A stretch of DNA of 7,106 bases from an uncultured Prevotellaceae bacterium (GTDB taxonomy: Bacteria; Bacteroidota; Bacteroidia; Bacteroidales; Bacteroidaceae), in NCBI GenBank assembly GCA_946405695.1, contig CAMJIA010000070.1, positions 1 through 7,106 on the forward strand, given 5' to 3'. The translations under genes were made by a program, and so were the position numbers. Numbering within the stretch: position 1 is the first letter of the stretch; the number at the start of each line of letters is the position of its first letter. The notes below the pieces were generated by a model. The model was not told the DNA's origin. It was given only the letters and a program-made list of their open reading frames with translations, and did not search any database. Positions 1-5,962 of this stretch are shown piece by piece.

Positions 1-986
1 ACCTTTTTCTCTATCTTATCCATGGGCGTGATGCCCTCCACCTTATTCACAAGGATATCCACGGCCTCCTCGCCCACCATGTAGCCACGCTGTTCAACGG
101 TGGTGAGCATCGGTTCGCAGGCAATGGCTCGCTCACCGTTGGTGAAACCGCAGATGCTGATATCTTTTGGCACCTGGAAGCCCAGGCGCTTGACGGTGTA
201 AAGAATGCCGATGGCCGTATCGTCGTTGACGGCAAAAAAAGAATCGGGACGGTCATCACGGGCCATCACCTCGGGCGTCAGTGCCTCAGCATCCACACGG
301 CAGTCGCAGGTGTAACGAAGCGAGTCGTCGATGGCCAGTCCGTGCTTCAAAATGGCATCGCGATAGCCGTTATAGCGGTTCTTCGAAATCTCCATCGTCA
401 TCGGAGAACCGTAGAAGGCTATGCGCCTGCAACCGGTATCGATGAGATGGCTCACTGCTGTGAAGGCTCCCATATAGTCGTCGACCACCACGCGATTGGT
501 ATTCATGCCCGTACAGATGCGGTCGTAGAACACCAGCGGGATGTTCTTGTCGAAAAGCTGCTGGAAATGGCCATACTGCTTGGTGTCTTTTGCCTGCGAC
601 ACGATTACGCCACACACCCTGTTGTGCTGGAACGACTCACAGATACGCACTTCGCGCTCGTACTTCTCGCCGCTCTGAGCCACCACCACAGAATAGCCCC
701 GCACATTGGCCTGTTCCTCGATGCCGGCAAGAATGCTGGAAAAGTAGAAATGATTGATTTGGGGGATGATGACCCCGATAAGCGTGCTGGGACGAGTCTT
801 GCTACGGCGCAGCGATTCGGCAATGGCATTAGGATAAAAATTATGTTCGCGCGCAAAGGACTTGATGCGCTCACGCTGCTCGGCAGAAATGCGCGGCGAG
901 TCCTTCAACGCTCTCGACACAGTTGCCACGCTCACACCCAGTTCGCGGGCAATGTCTTTCATTGTATAGGTTGATTTATCTTTCAT
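1..986 (-). CDS. LacI-family transcriptional regulator, C-terminus cut by window edge
   Basis: Reading the minus strand from ATG at 986-984 gives 328 uninterrupted codons to the window edge, so only the last 10-20 residues of a typical 335-345 aa LacI-family protein should be missing. Residues 9-27 form the helix-turn-helix (MKDIARELGVSVATVSRAL). Residues 52-61 match the hinge helix (PNAIAESLRR), whose leucine inserts at the central CpG of the operator in this family. From about residue 68 (TLIGVIIPQINHFYFSSIL) the protein follows the periplasmic-binding-protein-like sugar-sensing fold, with later family landmarks DRPDSFFAVNDDTAIG (246-260) and VPKDISICGFTNGE (272-285). No signal peptide is seen, so it acts in the cytoplasm. 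A second in-frame ATG at 962 would start just at the HTH; 986 is preferred because family members usually have several residues ahead of it. It is divergent from susC, which suggests local control of the PUL. The ligand cannot be read from sequence; an alpha-glucan-derived sugar is an inference from the neighbours. Confidence 0.93.
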   Translation of the reverse strand, partial: MKDKSTYTMKDIARELGVSVATVSRALKDSPRISAEQRERIKSFAREHNFYPNAIAESLRRSKTRPSTLIGVIIPQINHFYFSSILAGIEEQANVRGYSVVVAQSGEKYEREVRICESFQHNRVCGVIVSQAKDTKQYGHFQQLFDKNIPLVFYDRICTGMNTNRVVVDDYMGAFTAVSHLIDTGCRRIAFYGSPMTMEISKNRYNGYRDAILKHGLAIDDSLRYTCDCRVDAEALTPEVMARDDRPDSFFAVNDDTAIGILYTVKRLGFQVPKDISICGFTNGERAIACEPMLTTVEQRGYMVGEEAVDILVNKVEGITPMDKIEKK

Positions 987-1038
987 CACCTGTGGTAGTT
1001 AGCCTTCTGAGTGCAAAATTAAACAAAAGTTCATTTAA

Positions 1039-1053
1039 TTGTATCGCGTACAA
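1039..1053. promoter_or_regulatory. Imperfect inverted repeat, possible secondary operator
   Basis: TTGTA and TACAA flank a five-base CG-containing spacer (TCGCG). The repeat covers the downstream end of the regulator's -7 element and its expected transcription start, where a repressor would be effective. It is odd in length and its inner bases are not self-complementary, so it fits the LacI-family pattern less well than the 1077-1090 site. It could be chance in AT-rich DNA. Confidence 0.25.
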
Positions 1054-1082
1054 AATTAATAATAAAAAATTGCAAGTGCAAA
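1050..1082 (-). promoter_or_regulatory. Predicted Bacteroidota-type promoter of the LacI-family gene
   Basis: On the minus strand TTTG (1082-1079) is followed after exactly 20 bases by TAATTTTGT (1058-1050). This fits the Bacteroidota primary sigma factor consensus of TTTG at -33 and TAnnTTTG at -7. The start of transcription would lie roughly at 1042-1046, giving a leader of about 57-60 bases. The -33 element lies inside the 14-bp palindrome at 1077-1090, so a bound regulator should block this promoter, consistent with autoregulation. A second -7-like match, TAATTTTGC at 1021-1013, lacks a suitably spaced TTTG. Confidence 0.6.
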
Positions 1083-1090
1083 CGTTTGCA
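1077..1090. promoter_or_regulatory. Putative LacI-family operator (14-bp perfect palindrome)
   Basis: TGCAAACGTTTGCA is a perfect inverted repeat with a central CG. It fits the general LacI/GalR operator pattern TGNNANCGNTNNCA, and its inner 12 bases, GCAAACGTTTGC, equal the core of the E. coli PurR box as I recall it. The divergent gene next to it encodes a LacI-family protein whose HTH (SVATVSRAL) and hinge (PNAIAESLRR) are of the type that binds such sites. It overlaps the regulator's -33 element and ends 29 bp before the susC -33 element. Binding itself is inferred. Confidence 0.68.
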
Positions 1091-1119
1091 TATACAAAAC
1101 ACTTGATTTAACTCAAAAA

Positions 1120-1154
1120 TTTGAACAACATTACATAAATACAACTAATTTTGC
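1120..1154 (+). promoter_or_regulatory. Predicted Bacteroidota-type promoter of the susCDE operon
   Basis: TAATTTTGC at 1146-1154 is an exact match to the Bacteroidota -7 element TAnnTTTG followed by a pyrimidine. TTTG at 1120-1123 can serve as the -33 element, but the 22-base gap is slightly longer than the usual 19-21. Transcription would start near 1158-1161, giving a leader of about 40 bases before the susC ATG. The leader has no Shine-Dalgarno sequence and is A-rich, as is normal in this phylum. An inverted repeat, TCAAA-AA-TTTGA (1113-1124), overlaps the -33 element but has no CG centre. Confidence 0.58.
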
Positions 1155-1201
1155 AACATGAAATAATAACTGAAAACAAATAACGCTAACTAAAATTTAC
1201 A

Positions 1202-4200
1202 ATGATGAAGCAGGTAAAATTTACTATGCCGATCAGGATGCTCGCACTGATATGCGGGCTGATCCTCTCAGCAAGTGCCTTTGCGCAGCAAATCACTGTC
1301 AACGGCCATGTTAAAGATGCTCAGGGTGAACCTATCATTGGTGCCACCGTACGTGTAGCGGACACGCAGACTGCTACCATTACGGACTTCGATGGTAATT
1401 TCACGCTGAAAGCTAATGAAGGTGCTGACATCACTGTCAGCTACATCGGTTATCAGGATGCTACCGTCAAGGCTGCTCCCAGCGTGGAAGTAACGTTGCA
1501 AGACGATGCAGCTTTACTGAACGAGGTGGTGGTCATCGGTTACGGTCAGGTTAAGAAAAGCGACCTGACAGGATCGGTTACGGCCCTGAAGCCAGACTCT
1601 AAGAACAAGGGTCTTGTGGTCAATCCCCAAGACATGTTGGCAGGTAAGGTTGCCGGTGTTAATATTATCAGCAACGACGGTGCTCCAGGCAGTGGTGCAC
1701 AGATCCGCATTCGTGGCGGTTCGTCGCTGAATGCCTCTAACGACCCGTTGATTGTGATTGATGGTCTGGCAATGGATAACGAAGGTGTGAAGGGTCTTTC
1801 CAACCCCCTTTCAATGATTAATCCGCAGGACATCGAGTCTTTCAACGTTTTGAAGGATGCTTCTGCTACCGCCATCTATGGTAGCCGTGGTTCTAATGGT
1901 GTTATTATTATTACCACCAAGAAAGGCCGTAAGAACACCAAGCCCACCATCTCTTATGCAGGTAGCGCCACTATCAGTATGCGCCAGAAGTCACTTGAAG
2001 TGATGAATGGTGACGAATACCGCGCCTTTATTAAGAATATGTATGGAACAGAAAGCATTCCTTACAGAGCACTTGGAACTGCCAACACAAACTGGCAGGA
2101 CGAGATCTACCGCACTGCTTTCAGCCATGATCATAACGTGACGGTTGCCGGAGCTTTCAAGAATCTGCCTTACCGTGTCTCTGTAGGTTATACAGACCAG
2201 CAGGGTATTCTGAAGACTTCAGACTTCAAGCGTGTAACAGCTGCATTGAATCTGAATCCTTCGTTCTTAGATGATCATCTGACACTGAACCTCAACGGAA
2301 AGGGCATGTATGCCAAGACCCAATATGCAGACGGTGGAGCTGTCGGCGCTGCTGTCTACTATGATCCCACACAGGATCCATACAACTTCACATCTGCCTA
2401 TCACAAAGAATTGTTGGGCGACAACCTTCAGCAGACGCTGAAGAACTTCGGCGGCTATTTCCAGTGGCCGGTAGGAGCCAACTATGACGGTGACACCACC
2501 TGGCCATTTACTTATAATAGTGTTGCAAACAGTGCAAACCCGCTTGCATTGCTCAACGCCCGTAATGAATACGCCAAGAGCCGTTCGTTCGTAGGAAGTG
2601 CCGACGTCGATTATAAGATTCACGGCTTCGAAGACCTGCGTCTGCATATGACATTGGGTGCAGACATCTCTGAAGGTAAGCAGTACACCAATAACGAGCC
2701 TTGGTACACGGGTTCCATGTATTATGGAAGCTGGGGTGATGAGAAGATCCTTAAGCGCAATCTGCAGTTCTCTGCTTATGCACAGTATATGAAGGACTTT
2801 GCCGAGATGCACCATGTTGACGTCATGGCCGGTTATGAGTGGCAGCACTTCTGGAGAGATGTCAAGAACGACTACGTTGCCTATTATCCCTCTACCAACC
2901 CCAATGCAGGCAAGGAGCGTCCTCACACGCCCTACAACTTCCGTACCGACAGCTATCTGGTATCATTCTTCGGACGTGCCAATTACACATTGCTTGACCG
3001 TTACTATCTGACAGCTACCGTACGTCGTGATGGTTCGAGCCGTTTCAAGGAGCATTGGGCTACATTCCCCTCTTTTGCTTTCGCATGGAAAATCAACGAG
3101 GAAGGATTCCTTAAGGATTCTAAGGTGTTCTCTGACCTGAAACTCCGCCTTGGCTGGGGTAAGACTGGTCAGCAGGCAGGTGCCGTGCCTGACTACAGCT
3201 GGATTCCCACCTATTCTAAGAATACGGGTACCAACGGCTTCTATCCCATTGTAGGCAATGGTGTACTCTATCGTCCGGACAACTACACGCCAAATCTGAA
3301 ATGGGAGACTACTACCACCACCAACATTGGATTTGACTGGGGTATCATGAACCAGCGTCTGTCTGGATCTATCGACTACTACTATCGCAAGACCACCGAC
3401 TTGTTAAACTATGCTCCGACAAAGGCCCTGTCTGCCTTCCGTAACCAAGCTTGGCAGAACATCGGTGAACTGGTGAACAAGGGTATTGAGGCAAGCTTCA
3501 GTTGGAAGGCTGTCCAGAGCAATGACTGGTACTGGGTACTCGATTACAACATTACCTATAATAAGAATGAGATTACTGACCTGAGCGGTGTTTCCGAGGA
3601 CGGTTCTCCTGTTCCCAACACAGGCATCAAGATTGGTACCGACCGTTATCTGGAATACCAGCAGGTAGGTCATCCCATCAACTCGTTCCTGGTATTCCAG
3701 CAGGCTTACGACCAGAATGGAAAGCCGCTCGAGAATGTGGTGGTCGACCGTAATGGTGACGGCCAGATTACTCAGGCTGACAAGTACTTCTACAAGAGCC
3801 CTGCAGCACCCGTCACTATGGGTCTCTCAACACGTGTTGAGTATAAGAACTGGGATCTGGGCATGTCGTTCCGTGCCAGCTTCGACAACTACGTGTATAA
3901 CAACAATGAGCAGGGTATGGCCAATGTCAATCCTACAGAGGTTTGGAAGAGTTCATTGCTCTATATGAACAACTATACATACGAGGCTATTGAGCGTAAC
4001 TGGCAGACCTACCAGATTACCTCTCAACTCTCTGACTACTATGTTCACAACGCTTCTTTCCTGAAGTGTGACAACATCACGCTTGGCTACAGCTTCTCTA
4101 ATCTGTTCAATACGCTGGGCGGACGTGTATATGCAACTGTGAACAATGTGTTTACTATTACGAAATACAAGGGCTTGGATCCTGAGGTAGCCAGCGGTTT

Positions 4201-4261
4201 CGACAGCAACATGTATCCTCGTCCCTTCTCTGTAATCTTTGGTTTGAACTTGAGTTTCTAA
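1202..4261 (+). CDS. susC: SusC-like TonB-dependent outer-membrane oligosaccharide transporter
   Basis: This 1019-residue protein has the full SusC/RagA architecture. It should import oligosaccharides across the outer membrane with TonB energy, capped by the SusD encoded next. Residues 1-28 form a Sec signal peptide (hydrophobic stretch 13-27, likely cleavage after AFA at 26-28). Residues 31-100 are a carboxypeptidase-regulatory-like domain (VNGHVKDAQGEPIIGATV onward). NEVVVIGYG at 107-115 is the SusC hallmark. The plug spans about 116-240 and includes GSGAQIRIRGGSS (163-175), DPLIVIDG (181-188) and AIYGSRGSNGVIIITTKKG (224-242). The rest is a beta-barrel ending in an aromatic terminal strand (SVIFGLNLSF). 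The EF-hand-like segment DRNGDGQITQAD (849-860) is common in SusC proteins. Two adjacent ATGs (1202, 1205) are equally usable. The gene is intact. Substrate is not readable from SusC alone; starch is inferred from the downstream lipoproteins. Confidence 0.97.
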   Translation: MMKQVKFTMPIRMLALICGLILSASAFAQQITVNGHVKDAQGEPIIGATVRVADTQTATITDFDGNFTLKANEGADITVSYIGYQDATVKAAPSVEVTLQDDAALLNEVVVIGYGQVKKSDLTGSVTALKPDSKNKGLVVNPQDMLAGKVAGVNIISNDGAPGSGAQIRIRGGSSLNASNDPLIVIDGLAMDNEGVKGLSNPLSMINPQDIESFNVLKDASATAIYGSRGSNGVIIITTKKGRKNTKPTISYAGSATISMRQKSLEVMNGDEYRAFIKNMYGTESIPYRALGTANTNWQDEIYRTAFSHDHNVTVAGAFKNLPYRVSVGYTDQQGILKTSDFKRVTAALNLNPSFLDDHLTLNLNGKGMYAKTQYADGGAVGAAVYYDPTQDPYNFTSAYHKELLGDNLQQTLKNFGGYFQWPVGANYDGDTTWPFTYNSVANSANPLALLNARNEYAKSRSFVGSADVDYKIHGFEDLRLHMTLGADISEGKQYTNNEPWYTGSMYYGSWGDEKILKRNLQFSAYAQYMKDFAEMHHVDVMAGYEWQHFWRDVKNDYVAYYPSTNPNAGKERPHTPYNFRTDSYLVSFFGRANYTLLDRYYLTATVRRDGSSRFKEHWATFPSFAFAWKINEEGFLKDSKVFSDLKLRLGWGKTGQQAGAVPDYSWIPTYSKNTGTNGFYPIVGNGVLYRPDNYTPNLKWETTTTTNIGFDWGIMNQRLSGSIDYYYRKTTDLLNYAPTKALSAFRNQAWQNIGELVNKGIEASFSWKAVQSNDWYWVLDYNITYNKNEITDLSGVSEDGSPVPNTGIKIGTDRYLEYQQVGHPINSFLVFQQAYDQNGKPLENVVVDRNGDGQITQADKYFYKSPAAPVTMGLSTRVEYKNWDLGMSFRASFDNYVYNNNEQGMANVNPTEVWKSSLLYMNNYTYEAIERNWQTYQITSQLSDYYVHNASFLKCDNITLGYSFSNLFNTLGGRVYATVNNVFTITKYKGLDPEVASGFDSNMYPRPFSVIFGLNLSF

Positions 4262-4263
4262 GA

Positions 4264-4298
4264 GTTCATAGTTCATAGTTCATAGTTCATAATTCATA
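4264..4298. repeat. Tandem heptamer array in the susC-susD gap
   Basis: Four exact head-to-tail copies of GTTCATA (4264-4270, 4271-4277, 4278-4284, 4285-4291) are followed by one variant, ATTCATA (4292-4298). The array starts two bases after the susC stop codon and fills most of the 56-bp gap, leaving 19 AT-rich bases before the susD ATG. The unit is not self-complementary, so no terminator hairpin forms. It lies in the transcribed leader of susD. Its function is unknown. Confidence 0.9.
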
Positions 4299-4317
4299 GT
4301 TTTAAGTATATAAAAGC

Positions 4318-5925
4318 ATGAAAAAGATATATAAGAATTTAATTCCCGCAGCAGCCTTCCTGCTGACGTTAGGTGTGACATCTTGTACAGGTGACTTGGA
4401 TGTTGAGCCACTGGATCCTAACATGTCAACAGAAATGAACGTTGAAGGCCTTTTCAACAAGTGCTATGCAAACATAGCAATGGCGGGTAATGGCGGTGCT
4501 AACGGTGACTGCGACATCGATGGTATCGATGGCGGTACATCTGGTTACATTCGTCAAATGTGGAATTCAAACGAACTTCCTACAGACGAGGCTATTAACG
4601 GTTGGGGTGACGATGGTATTGAGCAGTCATGCTTTAACACCTACGATGAGTCTCACCCGATGCTCAACGGATATTTCGCCCGTCTTACCACAGGTATTAC
4701 CTATTGCAACCAGTATCTGACCGTTGCCGCTGATCACGATGCAACGATGACGGCTGAAGTCCGCTTTATTCGTGCACTCAACTACTATCTGCTGATGGAT
4801 GCCTTCGGACGTGTTCCCTTTGCAGAGTCATTAGGCGATCCCGTCATCTACAGCCGCCAGGAAATCTATGACTGGTTGGAGAATGAGCTTACCACCAATG
4901 TAGAACCGAATCTGTCGGAGCCCAGACCCAAGAAGTCGTCTGATGCCGGCTATGGCCGTGTAGACAAGGCTGCCGCCTGGATTCTGCTCTCACGCCTATA
5001 CCTGAATGCAGAGGTATATACAGGTACGGCCCAGTGGGCTAAGGCTGCCGAGTATGCCAAGAAGGTGATGGACTCTCCCTATAAGCTGAATACTAACGGC
5101 GTCAACGGTTGGAGTGCTTACCAAATGCTGTTTATGGGCGACAATGGTGAGACCGATGCAGCCTACGAGGCTATCTTCCCCATTCTGCAGGATGGTCTTG
5201 TAACCACTTCTTGGGGTACCAGCCTGTTCCTTTGCGCCGGCAGTTTCGATAGTGACATGCACGCCAACCCCAATGACCCAGATGCCACAAACGGTCTTTC
5301 CGGTCAGGTGTGGGGTGGTAACCGTACACGTCCTAACCTGATTCAGAAGTTCTTCCCGAATCTGGATGCTCCCCAGTTGGCTTCCTATGAGATGACTCTT
5401 GCCGCCGGTGACGACCGTGCCATCTTCGACGGCGTTGGCCGCGAGATTAATAACCTTGACCGTGCTACCTTCAAGAACGGTTATGCCGTAGCCAAGTTCG
5501 TCAACTTCAAGACTGACGGTTCGAACGGCCACGATGCTACGTTCATGGATGCAGACTTCTTCTTATTCCGTACAGCTGAAGCCTACCTGACTTATGCAGA
5601 GGCTCAGGCCCGTCTCAACGGAGGTGCCACCAATGCCGAAGGTGCCAGTGCTATCAATGCACTGCGTTCACGCGCCCACGCCTCTACCAAGGCCAACTAT
5701 TCGCTCGACGAAATCCTCGACGAGTGGGCTCGCGAGTTCTACTTTGAAGGACGCCGCCGTGTTGATCTTATCCGCTTTGGCAAGTTCGGCGGAAACACTG
5801 ACTATATCTGGCAGTGGAAGGGCGGCACCTACAATGGCCGTAACTTTGATGCCTACAAGAACATCTATGCAATTCCGGCTTCTCAGTTGTCTACCTATGG
5901 CAATGAACAGAATCCTGGCTATTAA
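4318..5925 (+). CDS. susD: SusD/RagB-family surface glycan-binding lipoprotein
   Basis: The 535-residue product is a complete SusD-family lipoprotein; B. thetaiotaomicron SusD is about 550 residues. Residues 1-22 are a lipoprotein signal peptide with lipobox VTSC. Cys23 should be lipidated, and the acidic TGDLD after it suits export to the cell surface. Family landmarks are EVRFIRALNYYLLMDAFGRVPF (147-168, a helical TPR-like region), GRVDKAAAWILLSRLYLNA (213-231), FRTAEAYLTYAEAQARLN (417-434), EWAREFYFEGRRRVDLIRFG (469-488) and the terminal NEQNPGY. The N-terminal segment 66-96 (DIDGIDGG, YIR, NELPTDEA, GWGDD) resembles my recollection of the B. thetaiotaomicron starch-binding SusD: Trp96 appears to match the ligand-stacking Trp98, and Asp71 and Arg79 appear to match Asp73 and Arg81. 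That favours starch or a related alpha-glucan, but is recalled, not aligned. The protein would cap SusC at the surface. It lies 56 bp behind susC, with no terminator between. Confidence 0.96.
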   Translation: MKKIYKNLIPAAAFLLTLGVTSCTGDLDVEPLDPNMSTEMNVEGLFNKCYANIAMAGNGGANGDCDIDGIDGGTSGYIRQMWNSNELPTDEAINGWGDDGIEQSCFNTYDESHPMLNGYFARLTTGITYCNQYLTVAADHDATMTAEVRFIRALNYYLLMDAFGRVPFAESLGDPVIYSRQEIYDWLENELTTNVEPNLSEPRPKKSSDAGYGRVDKAAAWILLSRLYLNAEVYTGTAQWAKAAEYAKKVMDSPYKLNTNGVNGWSAYQMLFMGDNGETDAAYEAIFPILQDGLVTTSWGTSLFLCAGSFDSDMHANPNDPDATNGLSGQVWGGNRTRPNLIQKFFPNLDAPQLASYEMTLAAGDDRAIFDGVGREINNLDRATFKNGYAVAKFVNFKTDGSNGHDATFMDADFFLFRTAEAYLTYAEAQARLNGGATNAEGASAINALRSRAHASTKANYSLDEILDEWAREFYFEGRRRVDLIRFGKFGGNTDYIWQWKGGTYNGRNFDAYKNIYAIPASQLSTYGNEQNPGY

Positions 5926-5930
5926 TCGAG

Positions 5931-5962
5931 AATTGATAATTGAAAATTGATAATTGAAAATT
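5931..5962. repeat. Tandem heptamer / 14-mer array in the susD-susE gap
   Basis: The 14-mer AATTGATAATTGAA occurs twice in tandem (5931-5944 and 5945-5958) and is followed by a partial third copy, AATT (5959-5962), that abuts the next ATG. Read more finely it is four heptamers AATTGAW plus four bases. It fills nearly all of the 37-bp gap. No hairpin terminator or Shine-Dalgarno sequence is visible. The AAAATT just before the ATG may serve as the A/T-rich translation leader usual in this phylum. Confidence 0.9.

Noticed and set aside
342..974. A 210-codon open frame on the plus strand
   Set aside because: It lies wholly antisense to the LacI-family gene, whose minus-strand product has a continuous HTH, hinge and sugar-binding fold. 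The plus frame yields no recognisable domain.
1178..1191. Possible second LacI-type operator in the susC leader (AACGCT core)
   Set aside because: Only the right half agrees with TGNNANCGNTNNCA; the left arm lacks TG and there is no real symmetry.
2267..2926. A 219-codon open frame on the minus strand
   Set aside because: It is fully antisense to the susC barrel region and has no recognisable protein features; its openness follows from susC codon choice.
3746..3781. EF-hand or dockerin-like module within SusC (DRNGDGQITQAD)
   Set aside because: This acidic loop is a common feature of SusC-family barrels and occurs once, without the paired repeat of a dockerin.
4264..4298. CRISPR-like array
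   Set aside because: Units are 7 bp, directly abutting, with no spacers and no cas genes nearby.
4262..4317. Terminator or attenuator hairpin between susC and susD
   Set aside because: The gap consists of direct heptamer repeats that do not self-pair, and there is no GC-rich stem followed by a T-run.
5954..5962. TTG as the start of the susE-like gene
   Set aside because: It falls within the tandem repeat, adds only three residues and leaves the signal peptide unchanged. The ATG at 5963 matches the start context of the following gene.
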